DNA from: Intrasporangiaceae bacterium
Lineage (GTDB): Bacteria; Actinomycetota; Actinomycetes; Actinomycetales; Dermatophilaceae
DNA: 25,879 nt
Assembly: GCA_012518475.1 (NCBI GenBank)
Contig: JAAYSB010000026.1
Coordinates: 1-25,879, forward strand
Direction: 5' to 3'
Of the stretch, positions 1 to 7,933 are shown in pieces. A model generated the notes under the pieces. It saw only the letters and a list, made by a program, of their open reading frames with translations. It ran no database searches and was not told the origin of the DNA. How positions within the stretch are numbered: the stretch's first letter is position 1; each line of letters begins with the position of its first letter. The translations under genes were made by a program, and so were the position numbers.

Positions 1-26
1 GGCGGGTGGAGCCACCTCCGCCCGCC
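1..26. terminator. GC-rich hairpin at window edge
   Basis: An inverted repeat with 11-nt arms (GGCGGGTGGAG and CTCCGCCCGCC, one T-G wobble) and a 4-nt loop. No strong T-run follows. It probably ends a gene lying left of the window; this is inferred from position and structure only. Confidence 0.35.
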
Positions 27-69
27 GACCCGTCACAGTTTGGTGTCGACCAGCCCCGACCCTTCCTGC

Positions 70-81
70 ATTGTCGACAAT
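70..81. promoter_or_regulatory. Palindrome ATTGTCGACAAT, candidate operator of the ABC operon
   Basis: A perfect 12-bp palindrome 65 nt before the lipoprotein start. The form ATTGT-N2-ACAAT resembles sites bound by FCD-type GntR regulators, but no such regulator gene is in the window, so the binding protein is unknown. A second small hairpin (GAGAGCCG/CGGCTCTC, 3-nt loop) lies at 93-111, between this palindrome and the ribosome binding site. Neither of the palindromes shared by vanA and metF occurs here, so the importer may be controlled separately. Confidence 0.4.
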
Positions 82-146
82 CGCGCTAGCGTGAGAGCCG
101 TTGCGGCTCTCCGACCCGCACTCCCCACCCCACACAGGAGACAACG

Positions 147-1190
147 ATGTCCACATCCCTCTTCGCCCGAGCGGTGCCCCGCCGCGCGGGCCTCGCAGCG
201 GCCGCTGTGCTGGCGCTCACGCTCACCGCCTGTGGTGGCGACAGCACCGACACCGCCGACGACACCACCCCGGATGCGACCGGCGGCACCGCCGAGTCCA
301 CCGACACCGATGCTGAGGCTCCCGCCGAGCAGGTCGACCTCACCGTCGGCGTCATCCCGATCCTCGACGTCGCCCCGATCTATCTCGGTGTGCAGGAGGG
401 ATTCTTCGAGGAGGAAGGCCTCAACGTCACCCTCGAGCTCGCCCAGGGCGGCGCCGCGATCATCCCCGGTGTGACCTCGGGCCAGTTCCAGTTCGGCTTC
501 TCCAACGTCGTCTCGCTCCTCCTCGCCGAGAGCAACGACCTGGGCATCAGGGCGATCGCCAACGGTGCGCAGTCCACGGACGACCCGATGGAGGACTTCG
601 GAGCGGTCAACGTCCCGGGTGACAGCGACATTCAGGACCTCACCGACCTCGCGGGCAAGCGCGTCGGCGTCAACACCCTGAACAACATCCAGACGACGAC
701 GATCAACGAGATCGTCCGCAAGGCCGGTGGCGACCCCTCGACCATCACCTACGTCGAGCTGCCGTTCCCGGACATCGTGCAGGCCATCGCCAGTGGTGAC
801 GTCGACGCCGGTCAGCTCGTCGAGCCGTTCCGCACGATGTCGCTCAACAACGGTGACCGCAACCTCGGGTCCAACCTCGCCGGTGTCACGGACAACCTCG
901 AGGTCGCGATGTACTTCACCTCGGCGACCTACGCCGAGGAGAACGCAGACATCGTCCAGCGGTTCACCGACGCGCTGAACAAGTCCCTCCAGTACGCCGA
1001 CGAGAACCCGGATGCCGCGCGTGAGGTGCTCGGCACCTACACCAACATCGACCCGGCCGTGGCCGAGGCCGCTGTGCTCCCGCGCTGGCCCGGTGAGATC
1101 AACCGCGACTCGGTCCAGCTCCTCGGCGACCTCATGGTCGGCGACGGCCTCATCCCGTCCGTCCCGGATCTGGACACGCTGATTCCGTGA
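147..1190 (+). CDS. ABC transporter substrate-binding lipoprotein, NMT1/THI5-SsuA-like
   Basis: Extracytoplasmic solute receptor of a NitT/TauT-type importer, 347 aa. Residues 1-29 form a lipoprotein signal: two arginines, a hydrophobic stretch and the lipobox LTAC with the lipidated cysteine at 29. A Thr/Asp/Ala-rich linker follows, then an NMT1-like domain from about residue 55 that opens with a strand followed by PIYLGVQEGFFEEEGL, the usual start of this fold. The start is set by AGGAG 6 nt before ATG. The stop overlaps the GTG of the first permease (GTGA), so translation is coupled. Family members bind sulfonates, taurine, thiamine precursors or aromatic acids such as phthalate. The convergent demethylase genes suggest an aromatic acid ligand, but that is inference. 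Confidence 0.88.
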   Translation: MSTSLFARAVPRRAGLAAAAVLALTLTACGGDSTDTADDTTPDATGGTAESTDTDAEAPAEQVDLTVGVIPILDVAPIYLGVQEGFFEEEGLNVTLELAQGGAAIIPGVTSGQFQFGFSNVVSLLLAESNDLGIRAIANGAQSTDDPMEDFGAVNVPGDSDIQDLTDLAGKRVGVNTLNNIQTTTINEIVRKAGGDPSTITYVELPFPDIVQAIASGDVDAGQLVEPFRTMSLNNGDRNLGSNLAGVTDNLEVAMYFTSATYAEENADIVQRFTDALNKSLQYADENPDAAREVLGTYTNIDPAVAEAAVLPRWPGEINRDSVQLLGDLMVGDGLIPSVPDLDTLIP

Positions 1191-2005
1191 CCACTGCTGC
1201 AACCACTGCCCCGGAGAGGCGGCGTCGCCGCCTCTCCGGGAGCAACTTCGCTCTCGGCGCCATCGGCCTGTTCTCGATCGGCGCACTGCTCGAGATCCTG
1301 CCGCGCATCGGCGTGATGGACCGGCGGTTCTTCCCGCCGTCCAGCGAGATCCTCACGATGCTCCTCCGGCAGCTCGGTGAACCGGGTTTCTGGACCGCCG
1401 TCGGCCAGACCATGCGGGGCTGGGCCATCGGCCTGACCATCGCGATGGTGGCCGGCGTCCTGGCCGGTGTGGTCATCGGCAGCATTCCCGTCCTGCGCGA
1501 GTTCACCGCCTCGACGATCGAGTTCCTCCGACCGATCCCGTCGGTCGCCCTCATCCCGCTCGTCGTGCTCCTCTACGGCACGAAGATCCAGTCCGCACTC
1601 ATCCTCATCGTCTATGCCGCCTTCTGGCAGATCCTCGTCCAGGTCCTCTACGGCGTGGCCGACGTGGACCCCGTCGTGCGCGACACGGCCCGGTCGTACC
1701 GGTTCTCGCGGTGGACGCAGTTCAAGCAGGTCGTCTGGCCGACCGCGCTGCCGTATGTCGTCACCGGATTCCGGCTCGCTGCTGCCGTCGCCCTCATCCT
1801 CGAGGTGACCGCCGAGCTCGTCATCGGTGTGCCCGGCCTGGGTCGCAACCTCGGCATCGCGCAGAGCTCCGGTGCGGTCACCCTCACCTATGCGCTCGTG
1901 GTGGCCATCGGCATCATCGGCATCATCATCAACCTGTTCGCCCGCTACATCGAGCGGCGCGTCCTTCGGTGGCACCCCTCCGTCCGAAGGGATGTGGCGG
2001 CATGA
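1187..2005 (+). CDS. ABC transporter permease 1, SsuC/TauC type
   Basis: Inner-membrane permease of 272 aa with about six membrane segments and the cytoplasmic coupling (EAA-type) loop around DTARSYRFSRWTQFKQVVWP followed by ALPYVVTGFR. The GTG start lies inside the GTGA overlap with the receptor gene. The stop overlaps the ATG of the second permease (ATGA). The N-terminal 25 residues are arginine-rich and cytosolic. It presumably pairs with the second permease to form a heterodimeric channel. This differs from the single SsuC of sulfonate systems and resembles two-permease aromatic-acid importers. The substrate is not readable from sequence. Confidence 0.87.
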   Translation: MTTAATTAPERRRRRLSGSNFALGAIGLFSIGALLEILPRIGVMDRRFFPPSSEILTMLLRQLGEPGFWTAVGQTMRGWAIGLTIAMVAGVLAGVVIGSIPVLREFTASTIEFLRPIPSVALIPLVVLLYGTKIQSALILIVYAAFWQILVQVLYGVADVDPVVRDTARSYRFSRWTQFKQVVWPTALPYVVTGFRLAAAVALILEVTAELVIGVPGLGRNLGIAQSSGAVTLTYALVVAIGIIGIIINLFARYIERRVLRWHPSVRRDVAA

Positions 2006-2787
2006 ATCTCAGCTCACTGGCTCGCCAGCTCCTCCTCGCGATCGCGCTGCCGATCGTCCTCCTCGTCCTGTGGTGGTTCATCTCGGCCAACAACACCAGC
2101 CCGTTCTGGCCGTCGCTCGAGACGATCTTCAAGGCCTTCCCCACGACGTGGACCGCCGACCGGATCATGGCCGACATCATGCCCAGCCTGGCCCGCCTGG
2201 CCCTCGGCTACGGTCTCGCCCTCATCATCGGCGTCGCCCTCGGCACTCTTATCGGTCTGAACCGCACGGTGCGGGCTCTCCTGGAGCCGGCGCTGGAATT
2301 CCTGCGGGCCATCCCGCCGCCGGTCCTGGTCCCGATCATCGCCCTGTTCGTCGGATACTCCGGCTGGACCGGCAAGATCGCCGCGATCGCCCTGGGCTGT
2401 CTCTGGCCGATCCTGCTCAACACGGTCGAAGGTGTCCGCGGCCTCGACGAGGTCCTCGTCGACACCTCCCGCACCTACCGGTTCCGCAAGCCGACGTACT
2501 TCTACCAGGTCGTCCTGCGCGGCTCCAGCCCCCAGGTGGCCACCGGTGCCCGGCAGGCGTTGTCCCTCGGCGTCATCATGATGGTCATCTCCGAGCTGTT
2601 CGCGGCGGACAACGGCCTCGGGGCCGCGATCGTCCAGGCGCAGCGCAGCTTCGCCATCCCGCAGATGTGGACCGGCATCATCCTGCTCGGTGTCATCGGC
2701 TTCCTTCTCTCCGTCATCTTCCGTGTGGTCGAGCACCGGGCCCTCGCCTGGTACCGCGGCCTGCGCCAGTCCGAACGAGGTTCCTGA
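2002..2787 (+). CDS. ABC transporter permease 2, SsuC/TauC type
   Basis: Second permease, 261 aa, beginning with a hydrophobic segment (residues 7-27) and carrying its own coupling loop around VDTSRTYRFRKPTYFYQVVL. The ATG start is fixed by the ATGA overlap with permease 1. Two nucleotides separate its stop from the ATPase start. It is clearly a paralogue of the preceding permease but diverged, so the transporter core is probably a heterodimer. No sign of truncation. Confidence 0.87.
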   Translation: MNLSSLARQLLLAIALPIVLLVLWWFISANNTSPFWPSLETIFKAFPTTWTADRIMADIMPSLARLALGYGLALIIGVALGTLIGLNRTVRALLEPALEFLRAIPPPVLVPIIALFVGYSGWTGKIAAIALGCLWPILLNTVEGVRGLDEVLVDTSRTYRFRKPTYFYQVVLRGSSPQVATGARQALSLGVIMMVISELFAADNGLGAAIVQAQRSFAIPQMWTGIILLGVIGFLLSVIFRVVEHRALAWYRGLRQSERGS

Positions 2788-2789
2788 TC

Positions 2790-3635
2790 ATGTCCATCGA
2801 CACCACGCCCGCTCCCCGTGAGCGCATCGACACGACCACACCCGCTCTCGACGTCCGCGGACTGAAGAAGGTCTACACCGGCCACGGCCGCGACGTCGAG
2901 GCGGTCCGTAACCTCACCTTCACCATCCGCTCCGGTGAGCTGGTCTGCATCGTCGGACCCTCCGGTGCCGGCAAGACCACCCTGCTGCGCTGCATCTCAG
3001 GCCTGCTCGATGTCACCGACGGCGAGGTCGTGCTCGACGGCAAGAAGGTCACCGAGCCGCCTCCCGGGATGGCTGTCGTGTTCCAGGAGTACGGCCGCAG
3101 CCTCTTCCCCTGGCTCACCGTCCGGCAGAACATCGAGCTGCCGCTCAAGGAGAAGGGTCTGAAGAAGGCCGAGCGGGCGGAGAAGGTGCAGACCGCCATC
3201 GACGCCGTCGGCCTCACGGACAGCGCCGACGCCCACCCGTGGCAGCTCTCCGGTGGTATGCAGCAGCGCGTCGCCATCGCCCGCGCCGTCGCCTACGAGC
3301 CGTCGGTGCTCCTCATGGACGAGCCGTTCGCGGCGGTCGACGCCCAGACCCGCGCCGACCTCGAGGACCTCGTCCGAGACCTCTGGCACAAGTTCAAGGT
3401 GACCGTTCTCTTCGTCACCCACGACATCGACGAGGCGGTCTATCTCGGTGAGCGCGTACTCGTCCTCTCCCACCGTCCGACGGTGATCCTCGAGGACGTC
3501 AAGATCACCCTGCCCGATGAGCGCAGCCAGCTCGAGACGCGCTCCACCAAGGAGTTCGCCGACCTGCGGCACCACGTCTACGAGCAGATCCAGAAGGCCA
3601 AGCAGGGTTTCCGCCCCGACGGTGACACCGCCTGA
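2790..3635 (+). CDS. ABC transporter ATPase, SsuB/TauB type
   Basis: Nucleotide-binding subunit, 281 aa, powering the importer at the inner face of the membrane. All motifs are intact: Walker A GPSGAGKT (56-63), Q-loop Gln99, signature LSGGMQQR (153-160), Walker B LLMDEP with D177/E178, D-loop, and switch His211 in VTHD. A 20-residue Thr/Pro-rich N-terminal extension precedes the domain. The stop is 16 nt from the stop of the convergent reductase gene, leaving almost no room for a terminator. Fourth and last gene of the coupled receptor-permease-permease-ATPase operon. Confidence 0.9.
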   Translation: MSIDTTPAPRERIDTTTPALDVRGLKKVYTGHGRDVEAVRNLTFTIRSGELVCIVGPSGAGKTTLLRCISGLLDVTDGEVVLDGKKVTEPPPGMAVVFQEYGRSLFPWLTVRQNIELPLKEKGLKKAERAEKVQTAIDAVGLTDSADAHPWQLSGGMQQRVAIARAVAYEPSVLLMDEPFAAVDAQTRADLEDLVRDLWHKFKVTVLFVTHDIDEAVYLGERVLVLSHRPTVILEDVKITLPDERSQLETRSTKEFADLRHHVYEQIQKAKQGFRPDGDTA

Positions 3636-3651
3636 GCCGAGCCCCCTCGCG

Positions 3652-4701
3652 CTACGTCGTCTCGATCGTGACGACCCCGGGGTTGCGAGCCGCGGCCTCG
3701 AGGTCGACGGTCTCGTCCTCGGGGTCCTCGCGCACCGGCGTGCCGGCGGCGACCACCCGGGACACGCAGGAGCACATCCGCGTGCCTTCCTCGCGCTGGG
3801 TGCGGGACAGGAAGACATCCCGGTGGTCGACCTGCCCGTCCAGCTCGAGCACGCGGACCTCGCACAGGCCGCACTCACCCTTGCGGCAGTCGAACATCAT
3901 CTCGACGCCGAGTGACTCCAGCGCCTCGAGCATGGTCGTGTTCGCGTCGACCCGCGCCTCCACGCCGAGACGCGGGATCCGCACGATGAAGTCCTGCGGT
4001 GCCCACGAGCCGGAGTTGCCGAAGGTCTCGAAGCGCAGGTTCGTCGCCGGCAGCCCGTGGTGCTCCCACCCGCGCCGCACCTCGTCCATGAGGCGGATCG
4101 GTCCGCACAGATAGAGCTCGGTCGAGGCGGCGCGGGTGTCGGCGGCGATCTCGTCGAGCAGGGCGTCGACGTCCAGAGCCGATCCCTCGGCGTACACGCG
4201 CAGCCGGTCCCCGTGCTCGGCCTCGAGCTCGGAGAGATAGGCCATGACGTCCCGGGACCGGCCGACATAGACCATCTCGTAGTCCGCTCCTCGCGCCTTG
4301 AGGACGGCGGCCATTCCGACGAGGGCGGTGACGCCGATGCCGCCGGCGACCAGCACATACCGACTCGCGCCGACGCCGAGCGGGAAGTTCTGGAGCGGCT
4401 CGGTGGCCCGCAACGACGTTCCTGCCGAGAGGGTATGCATCGCGGCCGATCCGCCGCGGCTCGCCTTCACCTTGAGAACGGACAGGGCGATGAGATGACC
4501 GGTCGGGTCCACGTCGACGATCGAGTAGGACCGGGAGAGCGTCTCCCCGGACGGCTGCGGCACCTCGAGGTCGACATGGGTGCCCGGCTTGGCCTTCTGC
4601 CGGGTGGGATAGCGCAGCACGATGCGCCGGATCCCCTCGGCGACCTCGTCGTTGGACTCGACGGTGACGGTGTGCCAGACCTTCTTATTCTCGGCGGCCA
4701 T
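3652..4701 (-). CDS. vanB: Rieske oxygenase reductase, VanB/phthalate dioxygenase reductase family
   Basis: Electron-transfer partner of the adjacent Rieske oxygenase, 349 aa, passing electrons from NAD(P)H via flavin to a plant-type [2Fe-2S] centre. Domain order is flavin (RSYS at 57-60), nucleotide binding (GGIGVT at 120-125), then C-terminal ferredoxin. The cluster ligands are C272, C277, C280 and C310 (C-x4-C-x2-C-x29-C). This order is characteristic of the phthalate dioxygenase reductase/VanB group. The N-terminus is about 10-25 residues longer and the C-terminus about 30 longer than typical VanB, by recollection. It starts 1 nt after the oxygenase stop, so the two are co-translated. The VanB assignment rests on the partner; the true substrate could be another methoxy-aromatic. 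Confidence 0.85.
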   Translation of the reverse strand: MAAENKKVWHTVTVESNDEVAEGIRRIVLRYPTRQKAKPGTHVDLEVPQPSGETLSRSYSIVDVDPTGHLIALSVLKVKASRGGSAAMHTLSAGTSLRATEPLQNFPLGVGASRYVLVAGGIGVTALVGMAAVLKARGADYEMVYVGRSRDVMAYLSELEAEHGDRLRVYAEGSALDVDALLDEIAADTRAASTELYLCGPIRLMDEVRRGWEHHGLPATNLRFETFGNSGSWAPQDFIVRIPRLGVEARVDANTTMLEALESLGVEMMFDCRKGECGLCEVRVLELDGQVDHRDVFLSRTQREEGTRMCSCVSRVVAAGTPVREDPEDETVDLEAAARNPGVVTIETT

Positions 4702-4702
4702 G

Positions 4703-5827
4703 TCAGGCTCGGGTGTCCCGGCCCTCGGCCTGCATCATCCGCTCGAGGATGCGGCGCACCCACATGCCGCCCATGTCGATGTTCAGGGAGTAGAACTCGT
4801 GCTCGGGGTTGGCGTCGATGGCCTGCTGCTGGGCCATGAGCATCTCCTCGTCCTCGCCGAAGACACCATGGACCCCCTCGCGGAGCTGGGTCGTGATCGT
4901 CTGGCTCTCGAGGCGGTAGTTCCGCATGAACGCCCAGAAATAGTGCGACGTGCGGTCGGTCTCCGGCGTGATCGTGTTCATGACATAGCCGTTGACGCCC
5001 TGGCTGCGGTCACCCTCGGGGGCACCGGTGCCGGCCTTGGCGACGCCGACGTCGATGCAGATGGTCGAGGGGGCCTGGAAGCGGACGATCTGCCAGCGGT
5101 CGACCTTGCCCTCGTAGCCGGGGAAGCGGTCGCGAATGTTCTTGAGCCAGAACGGCGGCGGGTCGATGTCCCGCATCCACCGGGTGACGGTCACGGAGTT
5201 CTCGTCGTGCGTGGTGTTGAACTCCGCTTCGGAGAGCTCCTCCTGCCCGATCGACGACGAGTGGACGAACTCCTCGTGGGTGAGGTCCATGAGGTTGTCG
5301 AGGATGAGCTGATAGTTGCACTTGGCGTGAATCGTCTTGCCGTCCCCGGCCCACTCGTCGGAGGCCATCTGGTGCATATCCGGGATGGTGTCCGGGTCGG
5401 CCAGATCCGGGTCGCCGAGCCAGACCCACACATACCGGTGGCGCTCGACAGCGGGATAGGAGGGCACGGCGGCCGAGGGGTTGATCGTCTGCTGGGCGGG
5501 CATCTTCGTGCAGCGACCGGCGGAGTTGAACTGGAGGCCGTGGTAGGGGCACTGGACCTCGTCGCCGGGCAGGATCCTGCCCTTCGAGAGGGGCGCGAGC
5601 CGGTGCCAGCAGGCGTCGGCGAGCGCGACCGGGCGACCGTCCGAGGTGCGCCACAGGGCGAGGGGCTTGCCGCATACCGTCCGGGCGAGCAGGCCCTTGT
5701 TCGTCAGCTCGTAGTCCCACGCGGCGACGTACCAGGCGTTGAGCGGGAAGTTGAAGATCTTCGCGGTCGTCGTCGACGACGCCGCCGTCTCGACCGACGA
5801 GGTCTGCTGGGGGTCGGTCATGGTCAC
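4703..5827 (-). CDS. vanA: Rieske non-haem iron oxygenase, vanillate O-demethylase VanA-like
   Basis: Terminal oxygenase, 374 aa, that would hydroxylate an O-methyl group and release formaldehyde. The Rieske ligands are C73, H75, C93 and H96 (CWH...CPYH); CWH replaces the CPH usual in VanA. The mononuclear-iron region DNLMDLTHEEFVHSSSIGQ (177-195, ligands H184 and H189) and the later LNIDMGG match VanA very closely, as does APPFW-like PPPFW. A GTG start at 5827 has AGGAG 6 nt upstream; an ATG two codons later (5821) is the alternative. Divergent from padR. The core promoter overlaps a VanR-like operator. Another methoxybenzoate, such as syringate, is also possible as substrate. Confidence 0.87.
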   Translation of the reverse strand: MTMTDPQQTSSVETAASSTTTAKIFNFPLNAWYVAAWDYELTNKGLLARTVCGKPLALWRTSDGRPVALADACWHRLAPLSKGRILPGDEVQCPYHGLQFNSAGRCTKMPAQQTINPSAAVPSYPAVERHRYVWVWLGDPDLADPDTIPDMHQMASDEWAGDGKTIHAKCNYQLILDNLMDLTHEEFVHSSSIGQEELSEAEFNTTHDENSVTVTRWMRDIDPPPFWLKNIRDRFPGYEGKVDRWQIVRFQAPSTICIDVGVAKAGTGAPEGDRSQGVNGYVMNTITPETDRTSHYFWAFMRNYRLESQTITTQLREGVHGVFGEDEEMLMAQQQAIDANPEHEFYSLNIDMGGMWVRRILERMMQAEGRDTRA

Positions 5828-5870
5828 GGTGGACTCCTTCGTCCGGGGATCGCCAGGCTACTCCCGAGAG

Positions 5871-5892
5871 AATACCTATGGAGATAGTTATT
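5871..5892. promoter_or_regulatory. VanR-like operator overlapping the vanA promoter
   Basis: Read on the minus strand the site is AATAACTAT-CTCC-ATAGGTATT, an imperfect palindrome. It matches the known Corynebacterium glutamicum VanR (PadR family) site AACTAACTAA-N4-TTAGGTATTT over TAACTA and TAGGTATT. The proximal half runs into TATTCT (5869-5874 on minus), a plausible -10 about 41 nt before the GTG. A bound repressor would therefore block RNA polymerase. A perfect version of the same site lies before metF. Confidence 0.7.
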
Positions 5893-5943
5893 TTCGACAG
5901 CCCCACAGTAGCTTCGGCACAGGTACGGTGACAAGGTCGCCGT

Positions 5944-5983
5944 ACCGTGCCACAACCTGGCAATTGCCAGGTTGTGACACGGT
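5944..5983. promoter_or_regulatory. 40-bp near-perfect palindrome between vanA and padR (copy 1)
   Basis: The half-site CACAACCTGGCAA (5951-5963) is mirrored exactly by 5964-5976. The symmetry extends to 5944 and 5983 with a single mismatched pair (5950/5977). It lies 117 nt before the vanA GTG and 46 nt before the padR ATG. Copy 2 at 10345-10384 agrees over 38 nt apart from two bases. Its place inside a divergent promoter excludes a terminator role; a dimeric regulator site is the best reading. Confidence 0.7.
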
Positions 5984-6028
5984 GCTCCCAGACCGCTGAC
6001 CGCCACCGAGAGCGAGGACCGCACCACC

Positions 6029-6610
6029 ATGAGCCTGAGGTATGCGCTCATCGCCCTGCTCACCGGCCGGCCGATGACGGGCTATGAGGTGTCCAAGCGC
6101 TTCGGCGCCTCGGTCGGCCACGTGTGGCACGCGCCGGACTCGCAGATCTATCCTGAGCTGCGCCGGCTGGAGAGCGAGGGACTGCTCACCGGCGAGGACG
6201 TTCCGTGGGGGACCAAGGCCAGGACGAAGACGCGGTATGCGGTGACCGCCGCCGGCGAGGCAGCCTTCCGGGAGTGGATGAACAGTCCCGCCAGCCCACA
6301 CCACTCGCGGGACCCGGCGTATCTACGGGCGGCCTATCTCGACTGGGCCGACCCGATGAAGGCGCGCCAGTACCTGTTGTCGCAGAAGCAGTTCCACACC
6401 GAGCGACTCGTTGTCCTCGAGGCGACCCGGGCCATGCTCGCGGACAGGACCCACCCGGTGCTCGCGGCCCGTCTCGAGTCGATCGACGAGGCCGAGCACG
6501 AGCGCATCATCGCGTTCCGCACCTATGCCTACGACGGCATGATCGCCCGGGAGCGGGCCGACCTGAAGTGGGTCGAGGACGGGCTCAGGCTGCTCGCCGC
6601 GAACGACTGA
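6029..6610 (+). CDS. vanR: PadR-family transcriptional regulator, VanR-like
   Basis: Regulator of 193 aa. An N-terminal winged helix (about 1-80) opens with LRYALIALLTGRPMTGYEVSKRF, the PadR hallmark. A long helical C-terminal dimerisation part (PadR C-terminal, Vir-type, about 95-185) follows. In C. glutamicum a PadR protein of similar length, VanR, represses vanABK and is released by vanillate. Here the gene is divergent from vanA, and VanR-like sites sit on the vanA and metF promoters. A repressor of O-demethylation genes is therefore the likely role. The 3' end overlaps the convergent MFS gene by 26 bp. The ATG is preceded only by a weak AGGA at 10 nt. Confidence 0.85.
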   Translation: MSLRYALIALLTGRPMTGYEVSKRFGASVGHVWHAPDSQIYPELRRLESEGLLTGEDVPWGTKARTKTRYAVTAAGEAAFREWMNSPASPHHSRDPAYLRAAYLDWADPMKARQYLLSQKQFHTERLVVLEATRAMLADRTHPVLAARLESIDEAEHERIIAFRTYAYDGMIARERADLKWVEDGLRLLAAND

Positions 6611-7820
6611 TCCGAGGCGTGCGGGGCGCGTCGTGCGCCGGGTCGGACCTGACGAACATCGCGATGACGATGATGAGGACCGCGCCGACGGTGATCGCGG
6701 CCGGACCGACGAGCGATGCGCCTCCGGAGGCGAGGAGGAGTCCGGCGAGAGCCGGTGGGCCGAGGAGCTGGCCGACGCCCGATCCCTGGACCAGCGCGCC
6801 GGTGGCGGTCGGGATCCGGCGCGGGTCTCCCACCCGGTTGAGGGCGCCGAACAGGCTCGCTGGGATGAAGCCGGTGATGAAGGAGAACGCCATGGCTGAG
6901 GCGACGATGAGCGGGACCGACCCGTGATCGGCATAGATCCCCCAGGTCGTCACCGCGATGCCGAGGGCCCCGATGGGAACGGACCGGGAAACCGGCATGC
7001 CCTTCCCGGCGAAGCCTGCCGCCACGATGTTGCCCGGCACGTTGACGAGGATGGCGATGCCGCTGGCGATGCTCGCGAACCGCAACGAGGTGCCCGCCTC
7101 GACGAGCGCGGTGGGCAGCAGCCCGAGGACGCTGAGCCAGATCCCGGCATAGAGTCCGAAGATCGAGGCGAGGCGGAGCAGGTCGGCCCGGAAGCCGGGC
7201 GGGTCCTCCGTGACGACGCCGGCCGGCTGCCGGCTGCTGTGCAGTGACGGACTCAGCACCATGAGCACGATGGCGATGATCAGGCAGTTCAGGCCTGACC
7301 CGACCCACAGGCTCTGCCAGCCCCAGGTCGACAGGAGCGCGGGCGCGAACAGGACTGCGAGCCCACTGCCGAGCGGCATGAAGGTCGCCCACAGCGCCAT
7401 GACGAACCGGCGGTCCGGGACGGTCGCCACGGTCCGTAGGAGAGCCGGCACCGTGAGCGTGACCGTCAGATAGCCGATGCTCTCCCCGGCGCGAGCCGCC
7501 AGGATGAGCAGCGGCTGGGTGAAGAACGCACCGACGATCGACAGCACCCCGAGCCAGATGAGAGCCAGCGTGACGACCCGGGCCGGTTCGAAGCGGCGCA
7601 GGACGAAGCCGAAGGGGTATGCGAACACCGCCGCAGCGACGCTGATGCTGGCCAGCATGAGGCCGGCCATGAACTCGGTGATGCCTAGCTCGTCGCGTAG
7701 TGCCGGGATCGCCGGGGCCACCTTGCCGATGTGGGCAGCAGCGATGACGCCGCAGCCGATGAGGATGAGGGCGACCAGCCAGCGGGTGCGGGTCGGTGCG
7801 TCCAGCGCGGGTTGGCCCAC
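6585..7820 (-). CDS. MFS transporter, candidate aromatic acid permease
   Basis: Integral membrane protein of 411 aa with about twelve hydrophobic segments. It has an MFS-like first half (FGFVLRRFEPARVV resembles the loop 2-3 motif) and a central cytosolic loop near residues 210-225. It follows the metF-ligM operon on the same strand after a strong hairpin, and converges on padR with a 26-bp overlap. C. glutamicum vanABK includes the vanillate MFS VanK, so uptake of a methoxylated aromatic or efflux of a product is inferred from context. The sequence itself looks closer to the CynX/NimT-type MFS group than to the aromatic acid:H+ symporters. Confidence 0.8.
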   Translation of the reverse strand: MGQPALDAPTRTRWLVALILIGCGVIAAAHIGKVAPAIPALRDELGITEFMAGLMLASISVAAAVFAYPFGFVLRRFEPARVVTLALIWLGVLSIVGAFFTQPLLILAARAGESIGYLTVTLTVPALLRTVATVPDRRFVMALWATFMPLGSGLAVLFAPALLSTWGWQSLWVGSGLNCLIIAIVLMVLSPSLHSSRQPAGVVTEDPPGFRADLLRLASIFGLYAGIWLSVLGLLPTALVEAGTSLRFASIASGIAILVNVPGNIVAAGFAGKGMPVSRSVPIGALGIAVTTWGIYADHGSVPLIVASAMAFSFITGFIPASLFGALNRVGDPRRIPTATGALVQGSGVGQLLGPPALAGLLLASGGASLVGPAAITVGAVLIIVIAMFVRSDPAHDAPRTPRISRSRRAA

Positions 7821-7893
7821 GGTCGGGGTCCTCGGCTCTCGGTCGGCGGCGGTTGGTGTGGAGGTCGGGCCTGGTCAGGGTTGGGGACAGCAC

Positions 7894-7926
7894 GCTGGTG
7901 GGAGCCCACGAAGGGCTCCCACCAGC
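7894..7926 (-). terminator. 14-bp hairpin between ligM and the MFS gene
   Basis: Perfect arms GCTGGTGGGAGCCC and GGGCTCCCACCAGC with a 5-nt loop (TTCGT on the transcript strand). It starts 8 nt after the ligM stop and lies about 75 nt before the MFS start. No U-tract follows, so it may be a partial terminator or an mRNA-stabilising hairpin that sets lower expression of the transporter. Confidence 0.6.
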
Positions 7927-7933
7927 AACGGGG

